From positions 2,232,001 through 2,296,000 of the forward strand of contig OZ244921.1 of NCBI GenBank assembly GCA_965221755.1: 64,000 nt of DNA. The letters are read 5' to 3'. The notes below the pieces were generated by a model, which saw only the letters and a list, made by a program, of their open reading frames with translations, was not told where the DNA came from and searched no databases. This stretch comes from Azophilus sp965221755 (GTDB lineage Bacteria > Pseudomonadota > Gammaproteobacteria > Pseudomonadales > Azotimanducaceae). The position numbers and the translations under genes are program-made. Positions 7,485-16,411 of the stretch are shown here, piece after piece (the first letter of the stretch is position 1; each line of letters opens with the position of its first letter).

Positions 7485-8402
7485 ATGGAGCACGACGCCC
7501 TCAGCAAGTCCCTGTTCGCCCTGCCGCAGGTGGAGGCGGACGTCCTGCGCATCGTCGCTGCGGGCTGGGTCCACCTGCTGGACTTGGACACCCTGGAGCG
7601 CCTCAGCGCCGAGCATCCGTCGGCGGACCTCAGGCAGCGGGTCGGCGACCTCGTTTGGCGGGTGCGCTTCCGCGAGGGGCGGCTGGCGGACGGGACGCGG
7701 CCGTGGCTGCTGCTGCCGACCGAGTTGCAGTCCACTCGGGACGCGGGCATGGGCGCCCGGTTGCTTGAGTACGCCAGCCGCCACCTTGGGGCGCTAAGCC
7801 GCGAGGGGGTGGTGTCGCGCGAGGGCGATGAGCCGCGGGTGCTGCCGGTGGTGGCGTACGGCGGCCGCCGGCGTTGGCGGCGGGTTGTGGAGCCTACGGG
7901 CCTGCCCGCCCTCCTGCAGCCGGGCGGCTACGTCGTCCTTGACGCGGGGGGCGGGGCGTTGGAGGATTGGCCTGATGGCAACCGGGTGTCGTCGTGGGCG
8001 CGGCTGCTGCGCTCGCGCGACTCGAAGGAGCTGCTCAGGCGCCTCATCGAGGGCCTTTGGGCGTTCCCGGATGCGGCGGACGCGGGCTTCCGAGGCGCGC
8101 TTTACGATTGGGCGCAGGCGCTGTGGCGTCGGATGATGCCGGACGCCGGCGGGTTGCCGCCGCGCTCGGAGTTGGAAATCAGGCGAGGAGAGTCGGAGAT
8201 GACGACGTTGATCGAGGCGAACTTCAGCAAATGGAAGGCGGGGCTGGTCCGGCAGGGCCGTTCGGAAGGCATCGCCCAAGGCCGTTCGGAAGGCATCGCC
8301 CAGGGCCGTTCAGAGGAGCGCGAGCGTCTGCGCGAACTGGCGCGGCAGCTTGACCCGGAGACGGCCGCCAAGGTCTCCAGGCTCCTCGACCAAGGGGATT
8401 GA
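7485..8402 (+). CDS. Rpn-family recombination-promoting nuclease / YhgA-like PD-(D/E)XK protein
   Basis: A 305-residue protein of the Rpn (YhgA-like, transposase_31) family, PD-(D/E)XK nucleases thought to promote RecA-independent recombination in the cytosol. It starts MEHDALSKSLFALPQVEADV, has LVWRVRF (first acidic-site region) and PTELQSTRDAGMGARLLEY, matching the family E-x-Q and arginine motif, followed by LPVVAYGG. The C-terminal tail has tandem GRSEGIAQ octapeptides before a basic coiled coil, also a family habit. The start is the ATG at 7485; the open frame extends upstream into repeat DNA. Its 3' third is duplicated just downstream. Confidence 0.85.
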   Translation: MEHDALSKSLFALPQVEADVLRIVAAGWVHLLDLDTLERLSAEHPSADLRQRVGDLVWRVRFREGRLADGTRPWLLLPTELQSTRDAGMGARLLEYASRHLGALSREGVVSREGDEPRVLPVVAYGGRRRWRRVVEPTGLPALLQPGGYVVLDAGGGALEDWPDGNRVSSWARLLRSRDSKELLRRLIEGLWAFPDAADAGFRGALYDWAQALWRRMMPDAGGLPPRSELEIRRGESEMTTLIEANFSKWKAGLVRQGRSEGIAQGRSEGIAQGRSEERERLRELARQLDPETAAKVSRLLDQGD

Positions 8403-8425
8403 CGAACCTCAAAGCCATCGCTTGA
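8099..8425 (+). repeat. Duplicated 3' segment of the Rpn gene, proximal copy
   Basis: From CGCTTTACGATTGGGCGC to GAACCTCAAAGCCATCGCTTG, this segment recurs at about 8441-8844. It covers the end of the Rpn reading frame and roughly 20 bp beyond the stop. This proximal copy has two complete 24-bp octapeptide repeats plus a partial one. Confidence 0.85.
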
Positions 8426-8440
8426 GGACATCCCGTCCCC

Positions 8441-8844
8441 GAAACGCTTTACGATTGGGCGCGGGCGCTGTGGCGTCGGATGATGCCGGACGCCGGCGGG
8501 TTGCCGCTGCGCTCGGAGTTGGAAATCAGGCGAGGAGAGTCGGAGATGACGACGTTGATCGAGGCGAACTTCAGCAAATGGAAGGCGGGGCTGGTCCGGC
8601 AGGGCCGTTCGGAGGGCATCGCCCAGGGCCGTTCGGAGGGCATCGCCCGGGGCCGTTCGGAGGGCATCGCCCGGGGCCGTTCGGAAGGCATCGCCCGGGG
8701 CCGTTCGGAAGGCATCGCCCAAGGCCGTTCAGAGGAGCGCGAGCGTCTGCGCGAACTGGCGCGGCAGCTTGACCCGGAGACGGCCGCCAAGGTCTCCAAG
8801 CTCCTCGACCAAGGGGATTGATGAACCTCAAAGCCATCGCTTGA
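8441..8844 (+). pseudogene. Second, headless copy of the Rpn gene 3' end with expanded repeats
   Basis: The sequence repeats the last part of the Rpn gene (ALYDWARALWRRMMPDAG to LLDQGD, stop at 8821) almost base for base but has no nuclease domain. The octapeptide GRSEGIA(Q/R) is present about five times instead of two, from repetition of a 24-bp unit around CGTTCGGAGGGCATCGCC. An internal ATG at 8480 could give a 113-residue tail-only product, but no strong ribosome site is seen. It could be inert or act as a donor for recombination into the intact gene. Confidence 0.8.
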
Positions 8845-9068
8845 GTCCCGCCGTCGAAACGGCCGGCTCAACGCCTGCCGTCCGGCAACCCGTCAACGCC
8901 GCAAGAGCTCCTCACCCAGACGCCCACCCCTCCAACCGCTTGCCGTTTCCGCCCATTCGTCGCACTATTGCGCCACCCCGGCAGTCTGGAGGCGTCGTCT
9001 GGCCGCGCACCCGCAACTTCGCACTCAAAACACGCTCTCCAAACCCATATGGATGTGAGTAAGTTCCA

Positions 9069-11366
9069 ATGGCCATGCGCACTGTCATGAAACCGGATGC
9101 AGCCGCACCACGGCGAGCGAATTGCCGTTCCCAAACGGGACGGATGCCCCGTGGGGAAGCGCTTGTTCCCCGCACGTCCCAATCGAGGGCAGGACGCCCT
9201 CGCTCTGGGGAGGCGCTCGAATCGGGCGTCCCGCCCTCGAACGGCGCGAAGCGCCGTTCCCCACCGCCCCGAACCAAGCCAAGCGCCTCAAGCCCCGCCG
9301 CCCGCCTGCGGGCCGCCCTTGCCACTGCCGCCTGCCTCGCCTTGGCAGTCACCTTAAGCGGCTGTTCCACTTTCGGCGTCGCCCCCTTCCCGGAACCCAT
9401 CCGCCCGCCCATCGAGGCCGAGGCCGAGGACACCCCGGCCCCGCAGGCCCAAGCGCAGGAGGCCAGCCGCTACAGCCCCACCCCCGGCGTGCACATCACC
9501 CGCACCCAAGCCCGGGGCGTGGCGGACGACCTCGGCGCGGACCTTGAGGGCCCGCCCATCAAGGCCGCCTTCAACGGCGTCCCCATCGTGCCCTTCATTA
9601 ATGAAGTGTTCGGCACCGAACTCGGCATGTCCTTCGTCATCTCGCCCGGCCTGCAGGAGAAGAGGGACTTGGTCACCCTGCGCCTCACCAGTCCGGTGCC
9701 GCCGCGCCAGTTTTTCAGCACGGCCCGCCAAGTGTTGCAGGAGTACGGCGTCACCATCCGCGAGCAGGACGGGGTGCTCACCTTCCTCGCCACCCAGGAG
9801 ATTGAGTCCGGCGAGGTGCCGCTGCTGATCAGCGGGCGCACGCTGCCGGAGGTGCCGGCCACCCACCGGACGATTTTTCAGTTGGTGCCCCTGCATGTGG
9901 TGGCGCCTAGCCAAGTCATTGGCATGCTTCGCGATGCGTTTCCCAGAACCAACTTGGAAGTCTCCAACGAACCTGAGCGCAATGCCGTGCTGCTCAAGGG
10001 CACCCTAGATTGGATCGCGCAGGCCCTTGAACTCATCGAGGTGCTCGACCAGCCCCTGCTTCGCGGTCGCCACGGCCTGATTGTCGAACCCCGCTTCATG
10101 GCCCCGGAAGATCTTTCCGACGCAGTGAGTCGCGTGTTGGAGGCAGAGGGATACAATGTCGGCAGCAGCATAGGAAACATCATCTTTCTGCCCTTTGACG
10201 ACATCGGCAAACTGGTGATCTTCGCCCAGACCCCCGCCCTGCTTGACCACGCCGTTGATTGGATCGAAAGCCTCGACGAAGACCACCAAGGCGAAGTTGA
10301 GTCCGGTCTCTTTACCTACGAAGTTCGGAACACCCAAGTAGCGGACTTAGTTGAAGTCCTCGCCCAGATCGTCGGTGACGACAGGGCGGCGAGTGGCCGC
10401 TCCCAGCGGCGTGCCGAGGGCGACGGCGCGACCGGTGGCATAGGCGGTTCTGAGCGTTTGTCCAGACCCGGTTCCAATTCCTTGGTAGTGGACGAACGGC
10501 GCAATTTACTCATCTTTCGCGGTTCGGGCGAGGAATGGGCGGAAATCCGCGAAGTGTTGGAAAAGCTCGACCAACCCGTGCCTTCGGTGCTGATCGAAAT
10601 GCTCATCGCCGAAGTCACCCTAACCCACCAGGAGGGGTCCGGCTTTGACTTCCTGCTCCGGGAGGGCATCAGCGGCGATTGGAGCCTCACCGGCGGCACC
10701 CGGGATGCCTTAGGGATCCAAACTAAGGGCCTTTCCCTAGTGCTCGACAATGCTGGCACGACCCGTGCCGTACTCGACCTGTTCTACGAGGACGGCAACG
10801 TGTCAATTCGCTCCCAACCGAAGCTGCTCGTCAAGAGCGGCGAACAGGCTTCCATCAATGTCGGCAACGAGATTCCGGTGATCTCCCAAACCTCTCAGGA
10901 CAGCATTCAGCTAGATGGTTCCACCAACGTGCTGCAGCAGGTCACATACCGCAGCACGGGCATCAACCTAAGCATCACCCCCCTTGTGCAGGCTGGTGGG
11001 CTGGTGGATTTGGAGATCAGCCAAACCCTTAGCGAGGCGCGGCCCACCGCTGCCACCAGCATTGCCGGTAGCCCCACAATCCTGACGCGCAGCCTCAGCA
11101 CCGGCCTCACGCTGAAGGACGGCAGTTCCCTGCTCATGGGTGGTTTGATCTCCGAAAACGTCAGCTCCGGCGCGGTTGGTGTGCCGGGCTTTAGCCGAAT
11201 ACCGCTATTTGGTCGCCTGTTCCGTGTTGACAGCTATCAAGGCGACCGGACGGAGCTTCTGGTGATGGTCACCCCCTATGTCATCCGCAACCACCTCGAA
11301 GGTGCCCGGCTGACCGAGGAGATCAAGGACCAGCTAGAATTGCATCAGCGGTTCGTTAGGGAATAG
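9069..11366 (+). CDS. gspD: Type II secretion-like secretin (GspD family) lipoprotein with long N-terminal extension
   Basis: An outer-membrane secretin, the ring channel of type II secretion or a related system. After a lipoprotein-type signal ending LSGC (about residue 99) come N0/N1-type domains (AFNGVPIVPFINEVFG; LVPLHVVAPSQVIGMLRDAF), further N modules, and the C-terminal secretin domain with VLIEMLIAEVTL, GNEIPVISQT and VPGFSRIPLFGRLFR. The open frame is 765 residues, but the first 75 or so precede the signal peptide and are translated R3-like repeat sequence; no good in-frame start lies between, so the annotated start is uncertain. No other gsp genes are in the window, so it is an orphan or satellite of a distant cluster. 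Confidence 0.85.
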   Translation: MAMRTVMKPDAAAPRRANCRSQTGRMPRGEALVPRTSQSRAGRPRSGEALESGVPPSNGAKRRSPPPRTKPSASSPAARLRAALATAACLALAVTLSGCSTFGVAPFPEPIRPPIEAEAEDTPAPQAQAQEASRYSPTPGVHITRTQARGVADDLGADLEGPPIKAAFNGVPIVPFINEVFGTELGMSFVISPGLQEKRDLVTLRLTSPVPPRQFFSTARQVLQEYGVTIREQDGVLTFLATQEIESGEVPLLISGRTLPEVPATHRTIFQLVPLHVVAPSQVIGMLRDAFPRTNLEVSNEPERNAVLLKGTLDWIAQALELIEVLDQPLLRGRHGLIVEPRFMAPEDLSDAVSRVLEAEGYNVGSSIGNIIFLPFDDIGKLVIFAQTPALLDHAVDWIESLDEDHQGEVESGLFTYEVRNTQVADLVEVLAQIVGDDRAASGRSQRRAEGDGATGGIGGSERLSRPGSNSLVVDERRNLLIFRGSGEEWAEIREVLEKLDQPVPSVLIEMLIAEVTLTHQEGSGFDFLLREGISGDWSLTGGTRDALGIQTKGLSLVLDNAGTTRAVLDLFYEDGNVSIRSQPKLLVKSGEQASINVGNEIPVISQTSQDSIQLDGSTNVLQQVTYRSTGINLSITPLVQAGGLVDLEISQTLSEARPTAATSIAGSPTILTRSLSTGLTLKDGSSLLMGGLISENVSSGAVGVPGFSRIPLFGRLFRVDSYQGDRTELLVMVTPYVIRNHLEGARLTEEIKDQLELHQRFVRE
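9165..9275 (+). repeat. R3-type repeat within the 5' end of the secretin reading frame
   Basis: CCCAATCGAGGGCAGGACGC, GGCGTCCCGCCCTCGAACGG and GCGCCGTTCCCCACCGCCCC echo the modules found between ftsE and ftsX. The stretch is read in frame as a Ser/Arg/Gly-rich peptide ahead of the secretin signal sequence. Confidence 0.6.
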
Positions 11367-11700
11367 CAGCCGACCAGCATCGATTTTGGCTGAGAGATCT
11401 GTGATTTAAGGTATTTGAAAGCAGTAAGGCGGGAGAACACCCTTCAATGCTTGGAAAACTGCTGTCAGACGAGCCGGAAAGTCGTGTTTCCAAGTGCTTT
11501 TCGTGGCCGAAAGTGCATTTTTCGCCTTTACACCGCCATTTGTGCTCTGTACCCTCTTGCGGCTTTCTGCGGAAGGGTTATCATCCGCACTGCGTTGGGA
11601 AGCAGCGCGGAGCGTTTTGGGCTTGTCCGCAGTTGGCCGTTCAGTCCGGCTCGATGGTTCAATTTCAACAAGGAAGACTCAACCAGAAATGGAGACTCAA

Positions 11701-13551
11701 ATGATCAGACACGCAGGAAGGGCCGCGGTCCTGTTCGCCGCTGGCGCCCTGTTCGCCGGTAGTGCTTGGGCGCAGGGTGACGACCAGTCCAAGCCGGTCA
11801 CCCTGACGCAGTCGGTGACCAATCCGTACTTTGTTGCTGCTGAGCTTCTGGGCTCGGCCGATGGCTCGGTGGTCCAGCTCGGCTCGGCGGGCGGCACTGA
11901 TGACGCGCCGCGGCCGGCGGTGCGGCTCACCCTGAACAATGGCGCTGACAGGGATGGAGGCGCGGTCAACGCCCAGATTCCGGAGAGCAACACGGCGCAG
12001 ATCAAGTTCGACTTGGTGGGCGCGGTCTTCGGCCAGAACGTTGGCGCAGGCACTTTGGACCTCCGCCAGCCCGCTAGCACAGGCGACAACACGGTAAACG
12101 CGCTGTCCGCTGAGGTCGTTGAGGGCGGTAGCACTGGGGACAGCACCGTTACGTTCATGGTAGAGGCTACGGACAACATCACCGCTGGACACCGCATTTC
12201 CTTCTGGGTTCCGGACCTCCGGGTGTCGCCGACGGTCATAGGCAGCACGGCCACCGTGCCGCCGAGACCCATTACTGGCGTTGCGATCACGGCGGAGCTG
12301 GTTGAGGGGAAGGGGCGCGCCGTGAAAGGCACCGAAGCCGGCCAAGTCCCTTTCCCGAAGGTGACAGGCGGGATTGACACGCCCATGGACGGCGCTGTTG
12401 CCGCCATGAACAACGTCGGTAACCGATGGGTGGTTGGATCGGAGCAAGTAGTCCGCATCAGCATGGGCAGCCCGGCCGCCATCGCCCTTAACGTGGCCGA
12501 AGTGGCGCTGAACAACCGCAAGGAGTTCGCGACATCCAATGCCAACCACACGCCTAAGGGCTCGACCTCGGCTACCAGGGCGCTTGGGCTGGGCACCCTG
12601 ACGGTTTCCATCAATCGCCAAGCCGCTGGCAACGTGATCTACACGCTGGATCCCTCGGATCCGGCTGTGGAGGGTACGGGCGAAGATGCCGAGCTTGACC
12701 CCGACCTTGCTGGCAACATTGACGTGGTGGTCAAGGGCGCCTTCAAGACGGGTGATATGGTGCTGTACGGCAGTGATCGGACGGCGGCGAAGATCGTCGA
12801 TGGAATGGCGGCGGTCCAAGTCCCCATCGCTGCGGCGGGCAGTTCGACGCAGTTCATGTATGTGCCCGGCGGTGTTGACGACCTGCGTCCGGGCGACATC
12901 TCGGTGGTGGCCATGCGCAACTTCAGCCGTTCGGGCAACAATCCGGGCCGGCCGGTCATGAGCATGGGAACGATCGAGTACGCAGATGTTGACGTTCATG
13001 CCTTCGCCCACGGTGTGGTAAGGGGAGAGGGCACGGATAGCTCCTATCTGCGGGTCCGCTGTGCGAACGAGACGGACTGCACTGTGTTCCTGGACTGCCA
13101 CGACGAAGATGGCATGAACTATTTTCAAGAGGCGGGCGCGGTTGACGCTGGCAAAACCATTGTTTGGAGCAGCGACGACGTGGCCGGTGTGTTTGATGAT
13201 GGTGGCTGGAGCAGGGGCCGGGGTGCCTGCGACCTGATGTCGAACGGGGATCTTGAGGTCCAGCACATGGTGCGCAGCGGCCACACGCTGGTGAACAACT
13301 CCGCCGTGGTTGGCCGGAGCTTGAGCCTGGACGAGGAGCAATTGGACGGCATCGACGCGGTTTTGGCCAATATCTGCAGCTCGCTGCCGGGCCACTTGGG
13401 CCGCGACGCCAATGGTGGTATTGACGAAGATCTGAGCACCGTCGCCGACAACGTCAGCATGGTTGCGGCGACGATGTGCAACAACAGATTGGCTGGCGGT
13501 CAAGTTGTTGCAGACGACGTTGATGCCAATGGTCCCCTGCCCGGTTTTTAG
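11701..13551 (+). CDS. Secreted protein of unknown function, tandem copy 1
   Basis: A 616-residue exported protein that I do not recognise. It has a Sec-type signal peptide (MIRHAGRAAVLFAAG, then a hydrophobic run ending GSAWA before QGDDQ). The mature protein is Gly/Ala/Val/Asp-rich and looks beta-rich (SVTNPYFVAAELLG, AQIKFDLVGAVFG, GAGTLDL). Its six cysteines all lie in the C-terminal third, for example VRCANETDCTVFLDCHDEDG. The start at 11701 has GGAG at -10; an in-frame ATG four codons upstream is possible. A strong terminator follows. The second copy at 14130-15980 encodes the same protein. Surface, matrix or adhesin roles are possible but not shown. Confidence 0.85.
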   Translation: MIRHAGRAAVLFAAGALFAGSAWAQGDDQSKPVTLTQSVTNPYFVAAELLGSADGSVVQLGSAGGTDDAPRPAVRLTLNNGADRDGGAVNAQIPESNTAQIKFDLVGAVFGQNVGAGTLDLRQPASTGDNTVNALSAEVVEGGSTGDSTVTFMVEATDNITAGHRISFWVPDLRVSPTVIGSTATVPPRPITGVAITAELVEGKGRAVKGTEAGQVPFPKVTGGIDTPMDGAVAAMNNVGNRWVVGSEQVVRISMGSPAAIALNVAEVALNNRKEFATSNANHTPKGSTSATRALGLGTLTVSINRQAAGNVIYTLDPSDPAVEGTGEDAELDPDLAGNIDVVVKGAFKTGDMVLYGSDRTAAKIVDGMAAVQVPIAAAGSSTQFMYVPGGVDDLRPGDISVVAMRNFSRSGNNPGRPVMSMGTIEYADVDVHAFAHGVVRGEGTDSSYLRVRCANETDCTVFLDCHDEDGMNYFQEAGAVDAGKTIVWSSDDVAGVFDDGGWSRGRGACDLMSNGDLEVQHMVRSGHTLVNNSAVVGRSLSLDEEQLDGIDAVLANICSSLPGHLGRDANGGIDEDLSTVADNVSMVAATMCNNRLAGGQVVADDVDANGPLPGF

Positions 13552-13621
13552 GGACTGGTCTTCTGGCGGGCGCCGGCAGTAGCCCCGCCCGCCCCGCCTG
13601 CGGGCTGATCATCGTTGACTT

Positions 13622-13658
13622 GGCCCCGGCCGCGCAAGCGTCCGGGGCCTCCTTTTTT
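13622..13658 (+). terminator. Rho-independent terminator after secreted-protein copy 1
   Basis: The stem GGCCCCGG (13622-13629) pairs with CCGGGGCC (13642-13649) and is followed by a run of six T (13653-13658), about 70 bp beyond the stop codon. The same structure follows copy 2. Confidence 0.85.
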
Positions 13659-14129
13659 CCGGCCCCCGGCCAAGCAAGGCAAGTGCGTGCGCAATGCCCG
13701 CTCCAAGAGCGCCGCTGCGGTGATGTCAAAATGGCCAAACCGCCCCCTTCCCCCAAGCCCCGTCCGCCCAGCCCGCCATCCTTGCGGCTGATCCCCCGCA
13801 GCTGGCATAACCCGCCATCCGCCAACAAGCCGACCGCGCCATTACCCCAATCCAAAGACCCAATCTCCCACAAGCCTTCCAGCCTCGCCTCCTTATGCGG
13901 GCTCGAAATTCTTCGCGGATTTTGGCCGAAGACGTTTTCTTGGCTGTTTTTCGCCTTTACACCGCCATTTGTGCTCTGTACCCTCTTGCGGCTTTCTGCG
14001 GAAGGGTTATCATCCGCACTGCGTTGGGAAGCAGCGCGGAGCGTTTTGGGCTTGTCCGCAGTTGGCCGTTCAGTCCGGCTCGATGGTTCAATTTCAACAA
14101 GGAAGACTCAACCAGAAATGGAGACTCAA

Positions 14130-15980
14130 ATGATCAGACACGCAGGAAGGGCCGCGGTCCTGTTCGCCGCTGGCGCCCTGTTCGCCGGTAGTGCTTGGGC
14201 GCAGGGTGACGACCAGTCCAAGCCGGTCACCCTGACGCAGTCGGTGACCAATCCGTACTTTGTTGCTGCTGAGCTTCTGGGCTCGGCCGATGGCTCGGTG
14301 GTCCAGCTCGGCTCGGCGGGCGGCACTGATGACGCGCCGCGGCCGGCGGTGCGGCTCACCCTGAACAATGGCGCTGACAGGGATGGAGGCGCGGTCAACG
14401 CCCAGATTCCGGAGAGCAACACGGCGCAGATCAAGTTCGACTTGGTGGGCGCGGTCTTCGGCCAGAACGTTGGCGCAGGCACTTTGGACCTCCGCCAGCC
14501 CGCTAGCACAGGCGACAACACGGTAAACGCGCTGTCCGCTGAGGTCGTTGAGGGCGGTAGCACTGGGGACAGCACCGTTACGTTCATGGTAGAGGCTACG
14601 GACAACATCACCGCTGGACACCGCATTTCCTTCTGGGTTCCGGACCTCCGGGTGTCGCCGACGGTCATAGGCAGCACGGCCACCGTGCCGCCGAGACCCA
14701 TTACTGGCGTTGCGATCACGGCGGAGCTGGTTGAGGGGAAGGGGCGCGCCGTGAAAGGCACCGAAGCCGGCCAAGTCCCTTTCCCGAAGGTGACAGGCGG
14801 GATTGACACGCCCATGGACGGCGCTGTTGCCGCCATGAACAACGTCGGTAACCGATGGGTGGTTGGATCGGAGCAAGTAGTCCGCATCAGCATGGGCAGC
14901 CCGGCCGCCATCGCCCTTAACGTGGCCGAAGTGGCGCTGAACAACCGCAAGGAGTTCGCGACATCCAATGCCAACCACACGCCTAAGGGCTCGACCTCGG
15001 CTACCAGGGCGCTTGGGCTGGGCACCCTGACGGTTTCCATCAATCGCCAAGCCGCTGGCAACGTGATCTACACGCTGGATCCCTCGGATCCGGCTGTGGA
15101 GGGTACGGGCGAAGATGCCGAGCTTGACCCCGACCTTGCTGGCAACATTGACGTGGTGGTCAAGGGCGCCTTCAAGACGGGTGATATGGTGCTGTACGGC
15201 AGTGATCGGACGGCGGCGAAGATCGTCGATGGAATGGCGGCGGTCCAAGTCCCCATCGCTGCGGCGGGCAGTTCGACGCAGTTCATGTATGTGCCCGGCG
15301 GTGTTGACGACCTGCGTCCGGGCGACATCTCGGTGGTGGCCATGCGCAACTTCAGCCGTTCGGGCAACAATCCGGGCCGGCCGGTCATGAGCATGGGAAC
15401 GATCGAGTACGCAGATGTTGACGTTCATGCCTTCGCCCACGGTGTGGTAAGGGGAGAGGGCACGGATAGCTCCTATCTGCGGGTCCGCTGTGCGAACGAG
15501 ACGGACTGCACTGTGTTCCTGGACTGCCACGACGAAGATGGCATGAACTATTTTCAAGAGGCGGGCGCGGTTGACGCTGGCAAAACCATTGTTTGGAGCA
15601 GCGACGACGTGGCCGGTGTGTTTGATGATGGTGGCTGGAGCAGGGGCCGGGGTGCCTGCGACCTGATGTCGAACGGGGATCTTGAGGTCCAGCACATGGT
15701 GCGCAGCGGCCACACGCTGGTGAACAACTCCGCCGTGGTTGGCCGGAGCTTGAGCCTGGACGAGGAGCAATTGGACGGCATCGACGCGGTTTTGGCCAAT
15801 ATCTGCAGCTCGCTGCCGGGCCACTTGGGCCGCGACGCCAATGGTGGTATTGACGAAGATCTGAGCACCGTCGCCGACAACGTCAGCATGGTTGCGGCGA
15901 CGATGTGCAACAACAGATTGGCTGGCGGTCAAGTTGTTGCAGACGACGTTGATGCCAATGGTCCCCTGCCCGGTTTTTAG
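14130..15980 (+). CDS. Secreted protein of unknown function, tandem copy 2
   Basis: This 616-residue product is identical to copy 1 by inspection, including signal peptide, Cys-rich C-terminal third and the C-terminal NGPLPGF. Leader and ribosome-binding sequence are duplicated too, so both copies should be expressed alike. The long in-frame extension upstream (from 13620) is non-coding flank of copy 1. A short relic of a third family member lies at about 17960-18085. Identity this high implies very recent duplication, ongoing gene conversion or an assembly repeat. Confidence 0.85.
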   Translation: MIRHAGRAAVLFAAGALFAGSAWAQGDDQSKPVTLTQSVTNPYFVAAELLGSADGSVVQLGSAGGTDDAPRPAVRLTLNNGADRDGGAVNAQIPESNTAQIKFDLVGAVFGQNVGAGTLDLRQPASTGDNTVNALSAEVVEGGSTGDSTVTFMVEATDNITAGHRISFWVPDLRVSPTVIGSTATVPPRPITGVAITAELVEGKGRAVKGTEAGQVPFPKVTGGIDTPMDGAVAAMNNVGNRWVVGSEQVVRISMGSPAAIALNVAEVALNNRKEFATSNANHTPKGSTSATRALGLGTLTVSINRQAAGNVIYTLDPSDPAVEGTGEDAELDPDLAGNIDVVVKGAFKTGDMVLYGSDRTAAKIVDGMAAVQVPIAAAGSSTQFMYVPGGVDDLRPGDISVVAMRNFSRSGNNPGRPVMSMGTIEYADVDVHAFAHGVVRGEGTDSSYLRVRCANETDCTVFLDCHDEDGMNYFQEAGAVDAGKTIVWSSDDVAGVFDDGGWSRGRGACDLMSNGDLEVQHMVRSGHTLVNNSAVVGRSLSLDEEQLDGIDAVLANICSSLPGHLGRDANGGIDEDLSTVADNVSMVAATMCNNRLAGGQVVADDVDANGPLPGF

Positions 15981-16050
15981 GGACTGGTCTTCTGGCGGGC
16001 GCCGGCAGTAGCCCCGCCCGCCCCGCCTGCGGGCTGATCATCGTTGACTT

Positions 16051-16087
16051 GGCCCCGGCCGCGCAAGCGTCCGGGGCCTCCTTTTTT
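16051..16087 (+). terminator. Rho-independent terminator after secreted-protein copy 2
   Basis: Same GGCCCCGG/CCGGGGCC stem and T6 tract as at 13622-13658, shifted by 2,429 bp. Confidence 0.85.
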
Positions 16088-16411
16088 CCGGCCCCCGGCC
16101 AAGCAAGGCAAGTGCGTGCGCAATGCCCGCTCCAAGAGCGCCGCTGCGGTGATGTCAAAATGGCCAAACCGCCCCCTTCCCCCAAGCCCCGTCCGCCCAG
16201 CCCGCCATCCTTGCGGCTGATCCCCCGCAGCTGGCATAACCCGCCATCCGCCAACAAGCCGACCGCGCCATTACCCCAATCCAAAGACCCAATCTCCCAC
16301 AAGCCTTCCAGCCTTTTCGCACACCCCAATTCCTCCCCCAAGCGCCCCCTTGGGTTAAGATGTTTCCCATAAACCATCCAAACCCCGTCAGCCTACGCGG
16401 AGCGGCCCATC

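Larger units (their letters stand above)
11518..13885 (+). repeat. 2.37-kb tandem duplication, left copy
   Basis: This block (leader, secreted-protein gene, terminator and part of the coiled-coil unit 5' flank) matches 13947-16314 without any difference I could find by eye, at a constant offset of 2,429 bp. A 61-bp unmatched spacer (13886-13946) separates the copies. The right boundary (CCTTCCAGCCT) falls inside the 5' flank of the coiled-coil gene unit. Confidence 0.9.
13947..16314 (+). repeat. 2.37-kb tandem duplication, right copy
   Basis: Right-hand partner of 11518-13885. Only this copy continues into a complete coiled-coil gene unit (gene at 16412); the left copy breaks off within that unit's 5' flank. 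That suggests the duplicated segment was copied with one end inside the flank. Confidence 0.9.

Noticed and set aside
8590..8735. A CRISPR-like array of 24-bp repeats
   Set aside because: The repeats are contiguous, without spacers, and encode the GRSEGIAQ octapeptide of the Rpn tail.
11665..13503. A 612-codon open frame antisense to secreted-protein copy 1 (and its twin at 14094-15932)
   Set aside because: It lacks any signal peptide, family motif or ribosome site and mirrors the codon structure of the sense gene; long antisense frames are expected at this GC content.
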